A stretch of DNA of 64,000 nucleotides from Phycisphaerales bacterium. GTDB lineage: Bacteria > Planctomycetota > Phycisphaerae > Phycisphaerales > UBA1924. The notes under the pieces were generated by a model that was not told the origin of the DNA, did no database searches, and saw nothing but the letters and a program-made list of their open reading frames with translations. Position numbers and translations under genes: made by a program. The number at the start of each line of letters is the position of its first letter. The stretch's first letter is position 1. The DNA lies in the NCBI GenBank assembly GCA_027019265.1, contig JALUWX010000098.1:1-64000 (forward strand), in the 5' to 3' direction. Of this stretch, positions 1-8,518 are shown one piece after another.

Positions 1-40
1 CCTTTGCGGTGCCCATGAAACGATCAGGGGCGGACGGCTG

Positions 41-73
41 AAACACAAACCTTGTGCTAGAGACCCAGCACAA
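41..73 (-). terminator. Probable intrinsic terminator downstream of carA
   Basis: On the minus strand a perfect 7-bp stem (TTGTGCT / AGCACAA, bases 73-67 and 58-52) with an 8-base loop is followed by the T-rich tail GGTTTGTGTTT. It lies about 115 bases past the carA stop codon, in carA's direction. The tail is interrupted by G, so it is not an ideal terminator. Nothing else supportable is visible in bases 1-185; a minus-strand ATG at base 16 could begin a gene that runs off the left edge, but only five codons are visible. Confidence 0.5.
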
Positions 74-185
74 CCCCGAATATACCGGAATCGTGGGCTA
101 TTGCAAGGGAGGAACGGGGCAAATACCTCGGAAATATTCTGAACAAGACCCGATAGAATAATCCAAACACCGACCAAATATCAGG

Positions 186-1385
186 TTAAACACCCGCTCC
201 AGCCCTCGCAGAACCACACACGGACACGAATCTTGTGAAGAATGGGTCCGCATCGTGGGGGCCGGGGGATGCTTCCGGGTGGAACTGGACACACGCAACC
301 TCACGCCCTCGGATTCTCAGCCCACCCACGGTCTCGTCATTGAGATGGGTGTGGGTAATCTCGATCCTGGCCTGATCAACCGAGTCCGGATCCACGGCAA
401 ACCCGTGGTTCTGGCTCGTGATGAGCACGCGCGCCCCCTGCTCATCCCGAATTGGGTGATTGATCCCCCTGTGCCCAAACTTGAGCTTGAAGGTTCTCGC
501 GCCGATCGCTTGCGCGATGATCTGGTGGCCGAGGCAGATCCCATAAATCGGGAACCGTTCGAGCTCGGGATCGTCGATCAGGGATCGGACCGTGCTGACC
601 AGCGCGTTCAGGGTTGAGGGATCACCGGCTCCGTTGGAGAGCATGACCCCCGAGATCCGTCCATCCAGGAGCATGTCCTTGATCACATCCGCGTTGGTCC
701 CCATCGGGAGGAGCACGGGATCAGCGCCGGCATCGACGAGGGAACGGAGGATGTTGGATTTGGAGCCGCAGTCGATCACCCCCACCTTCACACGCTGATC
801 GGACCCGGGAGTTGTGTGCGCCCATTCGTGGGAACCCTCAGCCCACGGGGTCTGCTCGTCCACTCCTGAGCCGCTTGCGAAGTCCGCGCCCTGCATCGAA
901 GGCGCCTGTCGTGCGTGTTCGACGAGCGCTGCATCGGGGAGAGACCCATCGGCGCTCATCACCCCGACTGTCACCCCCCGTGAACGGAGCACTCGGGTCA
1001 ATGCGCGGGTATCGATGTCGCAGATCCCGGGAACCCCTGCTTCATGGAGTCGTTGATGGAGAGAAGCAATCGCACGATAGTTTGAATGCGCATCGACATG
1101 CTCGTGGACTACGAACCCTCGAACCTGGATCTCCGTGGACTCCGTATCCGTGTCGTTCATCCCTGTATTCCCGACCATGGTCGAGGTCTGAACGAGGATC
1201 TGGCCTTTGTATGATGGATCGGTGAGCGATTCCTGATAGCCGCTCATGGCCGTATTAAACACCACCTCGCCGCTGATCGGTTCGTCGGTGTTGACGAACC
1301 CGAACCCGAAACCCTCGAAGATTTCGCCGCTGGAGAGGGCGAGTCGGACGGGACGCGGGGCACTCGTGCTCGTGTGATCGCTCAT
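186..1385 (-). CDS. carA: Carbamoyl-phosphate synthase small (glutaminase) subunit
   Basis: This subunit hydrolyses glutamine and passes ammonia to the large subunit CarB for carbamoyl phosphate synthesis, feeding pyrimidine and arginine biosynthesis in the cytoplasm. The 399-residue length is normal. The N-terminal CPSase small-chain domain covers about residues 12-145. The class I glutamine amidotransferase domain follows, with the nucleophile Cys284 in GICLGHQ and the catalytic His369/Glu371 in FHPEASPGP. The start is the ATG at 1385, which gives the expected N-terminus. It is divergent from priA, with only 23 bases between the start codons. carB is not next to it in this window. The identification is secure. 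Confidence 0.97.
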   Translation of the reverse strand: MSDHTSTSAPRPVRLALSSGEIFEGFGFGFVNTDEPISGEVVFNTAMSGYQESLTDPSYKGQILVQTSTMVGNTGMNDTDTESTEIQVRGFVVHEHVDAHSNYRAIASLHQRLHEAGVPGICDIDTRALTRVLRSRGVTVGVMSADGSLPDAALVEHARQAPSMQGADFASGSGVDEQTPWAEGSHEWAHTTPGSDQRVKVGVIDCGSKSNILRSLVDAGADPVLLPMGTNADVIKDMLLDGRISGVMLSNGAGDPSTLNALVSTVRSLIDDPELERFPIYGICLGHQIIAQAIGARTFKLKFGHRGINHPIRDEQGARVLITSQNHGFAVDPDSVDQARIEITHTHLNDETVGGLRIRGREVACVQFHPEASPGPHDADPFFTRFVSVCGSARAGAGV

Positions 1386-1408
1386 GGTGTGTAGAGTGTA
1401 GTTGCGAT

Positions 1409-3766
1409 ATGTCCCTCCTGCCCTACTACGACGCCGACGAACCCGCGGAAATCACGGGTTCCGCACCACCCCAGGACGCACGATTCGTCCGTGTGGTCAT
1501 CGAACGCGCTCTGGATCATGACGAGGGGTGGACGTACTGGAGCGATCAAGACCTCGAGGTCGGGCGGTTGGTGAATGTCCCTATGGGGCGGGGGGATACA
1601 ACCACCCCCGGGGTGGTCGTCACCAAAGGGGGACGGGAGCTGGCTGAGGGCTTTGATCTTCGTCGGGTGAAGCGGGTCCGATCTGTGAAGCCTGTCGCCC
1701 TCGGTCCGCTGCAACTCGAGCTGTGTCGATGGATCGCGAGCTACTACGCGTGCCCGCTCGGGCTCGTGTTCGCTGGGGCTGTTCCGAAAGGTGTCCGATC
1801 CCGGACCGGGCTCACGAAGGTCGAGCTGATCGGCCGGCCTGATCCGATCCCCGATCCGATCCCGAAGCTCTCCCCGAGCGCACGAAAAACGCTGGATCGG
1901 GTCCAGTCGCTCCCCAACGACGCGTTCCCCATCGAGAAGAAGTCGATCAAACACGTGCTCGAACTCCGCTCGATCGCCCCGGTCAATGCATTGATCAAGG
2001 CCGGGATTTTGGTCGAGTCGAGCGTTGAACGGGTCCGGACCCCGAGCGTGTTCAAGCTCTTGGATGAGCCAGTTCGGGATGCGCCCCAACTCACCCCGGA
2101 TCAGGATCGGGTGATCCGTTCCATCGAACCAACCCTGGATCGATTCGGTGTGCACCTCATCCACGGCGTGACGGGTTCTGGAAAGACCGAGCTCTATATG
2201 CGTCTTCTCGAGCGGGTGCTCGCGCGGGGGAAGACGGCACTCGTCCTCGTCCCCGAAATCGCGCTCACCCCCCAGACCGCGGGTCGTTTTGTCACCCGGT
2301 TCCGCGATATCGGGGTCGCGCTCCTCCACTCCGGGATGAGCGCTGGGGCACGACACGCCCAGTGGTCCCTCGTCGAGGAAGGCAACGCACGGGTGGTTGT
2401 CGGCGCACGATCAGCGATCTTCGCGCCGATCCGGGATCTCGGGATTGTCGTCGTTGATGAAGAGCACGACTCATCGTACAAACAGGATCGATCTCCGAGG
2501 TATAACGCGCGGGACTGCGCTGTCATGCTCGCGAGCTTCGCGGAGTGCCCGTGCGTGCTCGGGTCAGCGACCCCATCGCTCGAGAGCTGGTCGAACACGG
2601 TCCACAAGGGCTGGACCCGTCACACCCTTGGGACCCGCGCCAGCGGCGGAGCCATGCCCAAGGTTCAGATCATCGATCGGACTCAGGACCGCCCCAGCAG
2701 CGCGAAGCATGGGAGCAACAAGCCCATCGCGTTCCCGATCGTCGGTCGTCGCCTTGAACAGGCCGTCCATGAGACACTGGATCGAGACGAGCAAGTCATC
2801 CTGCTCCTGAACCGGCGCGGCTACGCATCGATGGTCGCGAGCGCGGATCCGAAGTGCGACTGGGTCCTGCGCTGCGATCAATGCGACGCGGCCATGGTCG
2901 TGCACAAGTCACTCGTTCGAACCCGTCGGGGCTCTCGCTTTGTGCGGTGTCACCACTGCGCAAACGAGCAGCTCATCCCCGAGATCTGTCCCGAGACGGG
3001 GAAGGGTGTGATCCAGCTCGGGGTCGGGACCCAGCGCGTCGAGGATGAACTCGTCGTTCGCTTCGGAGATCGTCACAACCTGGAGCTCGGAGATTCGCTC
3101 GTCCGGGTCGATTCAGACACCATGCACAGCGCGAGCGATTACTTCACGATCCTCGATCGGTTCTCCAAAGGAGAGATCCGCATGATGCTCGGGACCCAGA
3201 TGATCGCGAAGGGGCTCGACTTTCCGAACGTGACATTGGTAGCCGTCCTGAACGCGGATACCGCGCTCGCGATCCCCGATTTCCGCGCTGAAGAACGGAC
3301 GTTCCAACTCGTCGCCCAGGTCGCCGGACGCGCGGGGCGCGGGGATCGCGAAGGACGGGTCATCGTCCAGACCATGAACCCCCGATCGGATGCGATCACG
3401 CTCGCGGCCGCTCATGACTACCCCAAATTCGCCGATCGTGAGCTGACGATCCGCGAACGCTCGCAGCTCCCGCCTTCAACCCGGATGGCTCGGATCGTGG
3501 TGCGCGACGAAGACGCACGGCGCGCCGAAGAACGTGCCGACGAGATTGCGAAGTCGCTCGCTGAGCACGCCGACCCTCGGGTCACGATCACCGGCCCGTT
3601 CCCGTGCGTGATCACCCGGATCAGCAACGAGTTCCGTTTCTCGCTCGAACTCGTCGCACCCGGACCGACACTGATCACGAGGGCGCTCGAAGCGTGTCGG
3701 CGCGGGGGCGCGTTGTCGAGCGACCCGAAGGTGATGATCGACGTTGACCCGCTCTGGATGATGTGA
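1409..3766 (+). CDS. priA: Primosomal replication restart helicase PriA, with an eroded zinc site
   Basis: PriA is a 3'-5' superfamily 2 helicase that recognises stalled forks and reloads the replicative helicase. The 785-residue protein has the N-terminal DNA-binding region, a Walker A motif (GVTGSGKTE, about residue 253), the DEEH box in VVVDEEHDSSYKQD, and the C-terminal helicase motifs ending in QVAGRAGRG. Within the cysteine-rich insert, the pairs CDQC and CHHC are intact. The outer site reads DPKC and CPET, so by alignment with E. coli PriA, Cys436 and Cys479 are replaced by Asp and Thr. The start ATG lies shortly after overlapping TANNNT boxes. Family assignment is certain; zinc occupancy of the outer site is doubtful. 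Confidence 0.96.
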   Translation: MSLLPYYDADEPAEITGSAPPQDARFVRVVIERALDHDEGWTYWSDQDLEVGRLVNVPMGRGDTTTPGVVVTKGGRELAEGFDLRRVKRVRSVKPVALGPLQLELCRWIASYYACPLGLVFAGAVPKGVRSRTGLTKVELIGRPDPIPDPIPKLSPSARKTLDRVQSLPNDAFPIEKKSIKHVLELRSIAPVNALIKAGILVESSVERVRTPSVFKLLDEPVRDAPQLTPDQDRVIRSIEPTLDRFGVHLIHGVTGSGKTELYMRLLERVLARGKTALVLVPEIALTPQTAGRFVTRFRDIGVALLHSGMSAGARHAQWSLVEEGNARVVVGARSAIFAPIRDLGIVVVDEEHDSSYKQDRSPRYNARDCAVMLASFAECPCVLGSATPSLESWSNTVHKGWTRHTLGTRASGGAMPKVQIIDRTQDRPSSAKHGSNKPIAFPIVGRRLEQAVHETLDRDEQVILLLNRRGYASMVASADPKCDWVLRCDQCDAAMVVHKSLVRTRRGSRFVRCHHCANEQLIPEICPETGKGVIQLGVGTQRVEDELVVRFGDRHNLELGDSLVRVDSDTMHSASDYFTILDRFSKGEIRMMLGTQMIAKGLDFPNVTLVAVLNADTALAIPDFRAEERTFQLVAQVAGRAGRGDREGRVIVQTMNPRSDAITLAAAHDYPKFADRELTIRERSQLPPSTRMARIVVRDEDARRAEERADEIAKSLAEHADPRVTITGPFPCVITRISNEFRFSLELVAPGPTLITRALEACRRGGALSSDPKVMIDVDPLWMM

Positions 3767-3769
3767 GTC

Positions 3770-5083
3770 TTATTCGCCTTGAGCGAGTTCGGCGAAGCGC
3801 TTGCCGCGTTCCTCGTAGTTCGTGAACTGATCCCACGACGCGCACCCTGGTGACAGCACGACCACATCGCCGGGCTCTGCAGAGTCCTTGATTCGTGCCA
3901 TGGCTGTTGTGAGATCGCCGCAGCCCATTGCTCCCCCACTGTTCGCGAGTTCGGGTGCGGTTGTCCCGATCGCATAAAGCCCCTTGATCGACGATCCAAG
4001 GTCAGCAATCGCGGAGAGATCCACACCCTTGTCGTATCCGCCGGCGATGAGATGGATCCGGTCGCGCGGGACCTGGGTCTCGATCGCTTGGATCGCGAGG
4101 ATCGTCGCGCCGGGGACTGTGGATTTCGAGTCGTCGAAGTAACGGACGCCCTCGACTTCCGCAACGAGCTTGAGCCGGTGTTCAAGGCCGGGGAACGTGC
4201 GGATCGCCTCCTCGACCCGGGTCCGAACCAAATCAGGCCGAAACGCGAGAACTACTCGTCGAGCCATCGCGCCATTGATCGCGTTGTGGATTCCGGGGAC
4301 CGTACAGCCATCGACACGATCGTCTGTATCAAGTACGGCGACCTGCGCTCCCGACTTCGAAGCCCATCCCGCGAGTGTGTTCCCAAGCACGAGCGTGGAG
4401 TCCTTGCCCAACGCTCGTGTGAGGTGCTGCTTGGACTGCGCGTAGTGGTCCGACGTGCCGTGCCAATCGATGTGGTTGGGATCGAGGTTCGTGATGCAAC
4501 CAACCTTGGGAGCGTGGGTTTCCAGCACATTCTCTTCATGAAGCCAGTGGAGCATGGCGCTGGAGACCTCGAGCACTATCGCTTCGGCGTTCATCGCTTC
4601 GGATGAATCCAGCAGCGAGCCCCCGATGTTTCCACCGAGCACCGTTCGGACTCCGCATTGGTTCAATGCATGAGCAGTCATCGCGCTCGTCGTGCTTTTG
4701 CCGGCCGTCCCCGTGATCGCGATGATTCTGGTCGAATCGAGTGTGCGCCAGGCGATCGCGATCTCCGTTGTGATCCGGATCCCCCGCTCCTTCGCGTTCC
4801 TGATGAACGGGTTGTCCCACGGCTGCGGGACGGCCGGATTCACGACGAGGGTGTTGATCCCGTCGAGGAGATCCGGATCGTGATCGCCGTGGACGATGCG
4901 GGTCGAGCCCGAATCGAGTTCTGGACGGATCTGCTGGATCGAATCTGCGAGCGTGTCCTCACTGTTCCGATCCGTGATGAGTATCTCCGCACCCTGTCGC
5001 GCAAGATAGCGAACAACACCGACCCCACCGCCGAATCGACCGAGCCCCATCACACACACACGCTGTCCGTTCCAGTCACTCAT
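3770..5083 (-). CDS. murD: UDP-N-acetylmuramoylalanine--D-glutamate ligase
   Basis: MurD adds D-glutamate to UDP-MurNAc-L-Ala with ATP in cytoplasmic peptidoglycan precursor synthesis. The 437 residues match the family length. Visible signatures are the N-terminal Rossmann-like UDP-binding start ([12 protein letters not shown]), the ATP loop GTAGKST near residues 125-131, [10 protein letters not shown] in the central domain, and [10 protein letters not shown] in the C-terminal domain. Its ATG overlaps the stop of the upstream SRPBCC gene by 4 bases (ATGA), so the two are probably co-transcribed. No other mur/fts genes are next to it, so murD is detached from a dcw cluster here. It converges on priA with only three bases between the stop codons. 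Confidence 0.96.
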   Translation of the reverse strand: MSDWNGQRVCVMGLGRFGGGVGVVRYLARQGAEILITDRNSEDTLADSIQQIRPELDSGSTRIVHGDHDPDLLDGINTLVVNPAVPQPWDNPFIRNAKERGIRITTEIAIAWRTLDSTRIIAITGTAGKSTTSAMTAHALNQCGVRTVLGGNIGGSLLDSSEAMNAEAIVLEVSSAMLHWLHEENVLETHAPKVGCITNLDPNHIDWHGTSDHYAQSKQHLTRALGKDSTLVLGNTLAGWASKSGAQVAVLDTDDRVDGCTVPGIHNAINGAMARRVVLAFRPDLVRTRVEEAIRTFPGLEHRLKLVAEVEGVRYFDDSKSTVPGATILAIQAIETQVPRDRIHLIAGGYDKGVDLSAIADLGSSIKGLYAIGTTAPELANSGGAMGCGDLTTAMARIKDSAEPGDVVVLSPGCASWDQFTNYEERGKRFAELAQGE

Positions 5084-5562
5084 TCCGGAGTTTCGATCAG
5101 TGCCTTGAGCCGATCGAGATGATCACCCTCGTGCTTTTGGCACATCTTGATCATCATCGGACCGAAGATCGGCGCGAGCAGCTTGGTCCACCACTTCCCG
5201 GGCGCATTGCGCATCGTCCACGTCGCGCGGGTCCCCGTGCCGTCGGGTTCGTATTGGTACTCGGACACCATCCGGTTGCACCCGTCGTCGAAGACGGCGA
5301 CATGATGGAACACCCCCTGCGGATCGATCTCGTGTCGTTCGACATCGATGACCGCTTTCGCCGTCATCTTCCCCATCTTCTGCGTTTCTCGGAATCGCAT
5401 CCCTTGCTGGATCGGGGTCCCGTCGGGCTCGCCGCTGAGGATCTCGATGGAGACCAAGGTCGGCCCCATCCATGCGCGGATGTGGTCCCAGTCGTTGAGC
5501 CAGTCCCGGATCTGTTGGGGGGTTGAATCGATGTGTGCTGTCTTGGTGAGCGATTGCGCCAT
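5080..5562 (-). CDS. SRPBCC (START-like) family protein
   Basis: A 160-residue protein beginning [11 protein letters not shown] and built like the polyketide cyclase/dehydrase branch of the SRPBCC superfamily. An N-terminal strand with a helical segment ([19 protein letters not shown]) is followed by a beta-rich core and a long C-terminal helix with [21 protein letters not shown]. Such proteins bind hydrophobic ligands in a cavity; no catalytic residues can be assigned and the ligand is unknown. I chose the ATG at 5562 over an upstream start because the fold begins there and the extra upstream residues look like non-coding translation. It precedes murD with a 4-base overlap. A role in envelope metabolism is only a contextual guess. 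Confidence 0.8.
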   Translation of the reverse strand: MAQSLTKTAHIDSTPQQIRDWLNDWDHIRAWMGPTLVSIEILSGEPDGTPIQQGMRFRETQKMGKMTAKAVIDVERHEIDPQGVFHHVAVFDDGCNRMVSEYQYEPDGTGTRATWTMRNAPGKWWTKLLAPIFGPMMIKMCQKHEGDHLDRLKALIETPE

Positions 5563-5627
5563 GGGAGAACGATACCATGACAACACGTTCGGCGTGTTCG
5601 CAGGACACGCACAATCGGAAGGACAAC

Positions 5628-6119
5628 ATGGCCCCCATCGCTGAAGGCAAGAAAGCACCCCAGTTCACCCTGAAGGACCAGGACGGGAACACCCACAAAC
5701 TCTCCGACTACGCCGGGTCCCCCGTGGTCCTGTTCTTCTACCCCAAGGACATGACTTCGGGCTGCACCCAGGAAGCGTGCGATTTCCAGGATCTCTCAGC
5801 CAAGTTCAAACGCGCCGGGGCGAAGGTCTTCGGGATCTCGATCCTCGGGGAGAAGAGCAAGAAGAAGTTCGCCGACAAGGAATCGCTCAAGTACCCGCTC
5901 CTCGCCGATGACCGGGTGAACGAGGGCAAGAAGCCCGATCCCCTCGTCGCGCAGAAGTACGGGGTCTGGGTCGAGAAGTCCATGTACGGGCGGACCTACA
6001 TGGGGATCGATCGGACGACCTTCCTCATCGATAAAGACGGAAAGGTCGCGAAGCGTTGGGACAAGGTCAAGGTTCCCGATCACGCGAATGAGGTCCTCGA
6101 CGCCGTCAAATCGCTCTGA
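5628..6119 (+). CDS. bcp: Thioredoxin-dependent peroxiredoxin, Bcp/PrxQ type
   Basis: This cytoplasmic peroxidase reduces H2O2 and organic hydroperoxides using thioredoxin. The 163-residue thioredoxin-fold protein carries the peroxidatic Cys46 and resolving Cys51 in SGCTQEACDF, the C-x4-C spacing of atypical two-Cys PrxQ enzymes. The usual Pro before Gly is Ser here (TSGCT instead of TPGCT). The ATG at 5628 is preceded by GGAAGGACAAC, a good ribosome binding site. An in-frame upstream start is possible but adds residues unlike the family. It converges on the htrA-like protease with a 9-base gap. Confidence 0.93.
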   Translation: MAPIAEGKKAPQFTLKDQDGNTHKLSDYAGSPVVLFFYPKDMTSGCTQEACDFQDLSAKFKRAGAKVFGISILGEKSKKKFADKESLKYPLLADDRVNEGKKPDPLVAQKYGVWVEKSMYGRTYMGIDRTTFLIDKDGKVAKRWDKVKVPDHANEVLDAVKSL

Positions 6120-6128
6120 CTCGGTTGG

Positions 6129-7544
6129 TTACTTGATCTGGATCGGGATGACGACGGTTGAGCCGTCGGTCCGGTCGACGGTCAGTTCAACGCGCGATCC
6201 CGTCAGGAGCCCTTCGTCGGCCAGCAAGACAAAGAAAGTGTCGCGCGACATGAACGGCTTCCCGTTGACCCGGGTCACGACATCGCCGGCGGTGATCCCG
6301 GCGGCGCTCGCCGGGAGCCCTTCCCACACCCGAACGGCGATCGCACCGTCCTTATGGGAGTTGAAGACCGCGCCCATCTGGATCTGGAGGGGCTGTGCAA
6401 AGCGTTGCGCGAGCACTTCATCGCGCATCTTCCCAAGTGTGACCTGGAAGTCCCGGATACCCCCCGCGCGGAAGATCCGGAGCTCGATGGTTTCACCGGC
6501 CCTGTGTGAGCTGATCAATGACGAGAGGGCTTCGTTGTTGATGACCGGGCTCCCCTCGACCCCGATGATCACGTCGTTCGGTTCGACACCGGCGTTCCAT
6601 GACGGCCCATCCTGCTCGACACCCGTGACGAGCACCCCCGTCAAGGTTTCGCCATCGTCCGTCACGACCCGAACCCGATCGTTCACATCCGGGGGGAAAC
6701 GGATCCCGAGGTAACCGCGCGACACACTCCCGTGCTCGATGATCTGGGTCACGATGGGCTCGATGGTCCCGAGCGGGATCGCGAAGGAGATCCCGGCGGA
6801 GTCCGCGCCGGAATCCTCAGGTGACGATCCGACGGCATTCGCAGCGGTTGCGATCGCAACGTTCATCCCGATCACATGGCCGTCGGTGTTCACGAGCGGT
6901 CCACCCGAGTTCCCCGGGTTGACGGCCGCATCGGTCTGGATGTAGTTCGTGTACCCCCCGAGGATCCCCGTCCCCGCGCCCTGTCTCCCGAGACCCGACA
7001 CGATCCCCTCGGACATCGAGAACTTGAATCCGAAAGGAGAACCGAACGCAAAGATCCGCTCCCCGACCCGTGGGAGACGGACCCCGGAGCGAACCGCGGG
7101 GAACGTCGTTTGTGAAGAATCAACCCGGACCACTGCGATGTCGGTGTAGACATCAGATCCGATCACGGACCCCTCGACCACGCGCCCGGAGTAGAACTCG
7201 ACGGTCACCCGACGCGCGGTTTTTACCACGTGCGCATTCGTGACCAGATGACCCTCGGTGTCGTAGATCCATCCCGCACCGCTAGAATACGCGCCCCCGA
7301 ATCCGTTCTCGTCTGCCGTCTCGATGTGCACCACGCTGGGCTCGATCGAATCCGCGATGGCCGCCACCGCTCGATCGACCCGGCGGAGGATGTCGTCCTC
7401 GGCGAGGACATCCCGCGCGAGCGAAACCTGCGCCTGAGTCTGCGCGTACGCATACCGATCCATCAGCTTGGGGACGGCAAACAACGCGCCGACTGCGATC
7501 GCGAGGACCACCAGCGCCGGGATGATGGAAACAAACTTGCGCAT
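6129..7544 (-). CDS. HtrA/Deg-type serine protease with PDZ domains
   Basis: A membrane-anchored periplasmic protease for misfolded envelope proteins, 471 residues. Residues 4-24 form an uncleaved-looking hydrophobic anchor. The trypsin-like domain has the triad His105 (LVTNAHVV), Asp135 (YTDIAVVRVD) and Ser213 (NPGNSGGPLV). Two PDZ domains follow, at about residues 265-370 (GYLGIRFPPD) and 385-471 (MGAVFNSHKDG). The ATG at 7544 is chosen because GAGGAG lies just upstream on the minus strand and the anchor starts there. It follows panB by 31 bases, so the two are probably co-transcribed. DegS, DegP and DegQ type cannot be separated on sight, so no symbol is given. Confidence 0.93.
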   Translation of the reverse strand: MRKFVSIIPALVVLAIAVGALFAVPKLMDRYAYAQTQAQVSLARDVLAEDDILRRVDRAVAAIADSIEPSVVHIETADENGFGGAYSSGAGWIYDTEGHLVTNAHVVKTARRVTVEFYSGRVVEGSVIGSDVYTDIAVVRVDSSQTTFPAVRSGVRLPRVGERIFAFGSPFGFKFSMSEGIVSGLGRQGAGTGILGGYTNYIQTDAAVNPGNSGGPLVNTDGHVIGMNVAIATAANAVGSSPEDSGADSAGISFAIPLGTIEPIVTQIIEHGSVSRGYLGIRFPPDVNDRVRVVTDDGETLTGVLVTGVEQDGPSWNAGVEPNDVIIGVEGSPVINNEALSSLISSHRAGETIELRIFRAGGIRDFQVTLGKMRDEVLAQRFAQPLQIQMGAVFNSHKDGAIAVRVWEGLPASAAGITAGDVVTRVNGKPFMSRDTFFVLLADEGLLTGSRVELTVDRTDGSTVVIPIQIK

Positions 7545-7575
7545 CGGGATCTCCTCGTGACCCTGCTCCGACAGA

Positions 7576-8484
7576 TTACGCGTTCTGCCCGTCCCGTGCA
7601 CGTGACTCGTCGAGCCGCTCCGCTTCACCGGGGCGCATCGAGTACGACCCGCCACCGATCGAACGCTTGCTCACCCGGGTTACCCATTCGCGCCCGGCGT
7701 TCATGATCGCGTTCCCGAGATCCGCAACAGGTTCCGCGAACCTTGGGGGATGATCGGTCAATCCGAGGAGGTCATTCACCACAAGGACCTGACCGTGACA
7801 ATCCTGACCAGCCCCGATCCCGATCAGGGGGACATTCGTCACTTCAAGGATCGCACGGGTTGCTTCGGCCGGGACGGCCTCTACGAGCAAAAGAACCGCG
7901 CCGGCGTCTTCGAGTGCCTTGGCATCCCGGACGACCTGCTCGAGTTGTTCCTTCGTCCGACCCGCGGCGACCGGCCCCCCAGTCACACTGCTCGTCTGGG
8001 GCTTGCACCCCACGTGCGCACAGACGGGGACCCCCGCGCGGGTCAAACGATCGACGAGCCCGGCGGCCGTCTCGTCCGCTTCGAGTTTCACCACATCCGC
8101 GTTCCCCTGAACCATGAAGCGTCCGGCGTTCGTCATCGCGAGATCGAGAGAGGCGTGATAGGACATAAAAGGCATGTCGGCCATAATGAGGGTGTTGGGC
8201 GCGCCCCGCTTGATCGCGGCCGTAATCTCGACGGCGAAATCCATGGGCATGTCGATCGACCGTTCGTATCCGAGCACAACCTGAGCCGCCGAATCCCCCG
8301 CGAGGAGCACATGGACCCCTGCTCGCTCAAGCCAACGCGCCGTGGTCGCGTCGTAGCACGCGAGACATGCAAAGGGCTCTGACTTCGCTGCCATCCGGCG
8401 AAGCGTTTTCAGCGTCACCGGTGGACGTGATTCTTGATCGATCTGCGATCTGGAGACGGGCGGATCCTTCGGGGAGAGGCTCAT
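7576..8484 (-). CDS. panB: 3-methyl-2-oxobutanoate hydroxymethyltransferase
   Basis: PanB transfers a hydroxymethyl group from methylene-tetrahydrofolate to alpha-ketoisovalerate, the first committed step of pantothenate and CoA synthesis. The 302-residue protein shows family blocks: CYDATTARWLERAGVHVLLAGDS, MADMPFMSY, VVKLEADE, CAHVGCKPQ and GIGAGQDCHGQVLVVNDLLG. An N-terminal extension of about 25 residues precedes the TIM barrel. A TAGAAT box 5 bases before the ATG suggests a leaderless transcript. The protease gene follows in the same direction. panC and panD are not in this window. Confidence 0.96.
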   Translation of the reverse strand: MSLSPKDPPVSRSQIDQESRPPVTLKTLRRMAAKSEPFACLACYDATTARWLERAGVHVLLAGDSAAQVVLGYERSIDMPMDFAVEITAAIKRGAPNTLIMADMPFMSYHASLDLAMTNAGRFMVQGNADVVKLEADETAAGLVDRLTRAGVPVCAHVGCKPQTSSVTGGPVAAGRTKEQLEQVVRDAKALEDAGAVLLLVEAVPAEATRAILEVTNVPLIGIGAGQDCHGQVLVVNDLLGLTDHPPRFAEPVADLGNAIMNAGREWVTRVSKRSIGGGSYSMRPGEAERLDESRARDGQNA

Positions 8485-8489
8485 GGTCT

Positions 8490-8495
8490 ATTCTA
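8490..8495 (-). promoter_or_regulatory. TAGAAT -10 box of panB, leaderless spacing
   Basis: On the minus strand TAGAAT ends 5 bases before the panB ATG. Transcription would begin at or next to the start codon. No clear -35 hexamer is visible 17 bases upstream. Confidence 0.5.
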
Positions 8496-8518
8496 TGACA
8501 TCGATGAGGTGTTAAACG

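Noticed and set aside
1-16. Possible start of another minus-strand gene running off the left edge
   Set aside because: Only five codons from an ATG at base 16 are visible and there is no clear ribosome binding site.
1841-1866. Short direct repeat of GATCC units in priA
   Set aside because: It encodes a DPIPDPIP stretch in the linker of a real protein and is not an array or mobile-element end.
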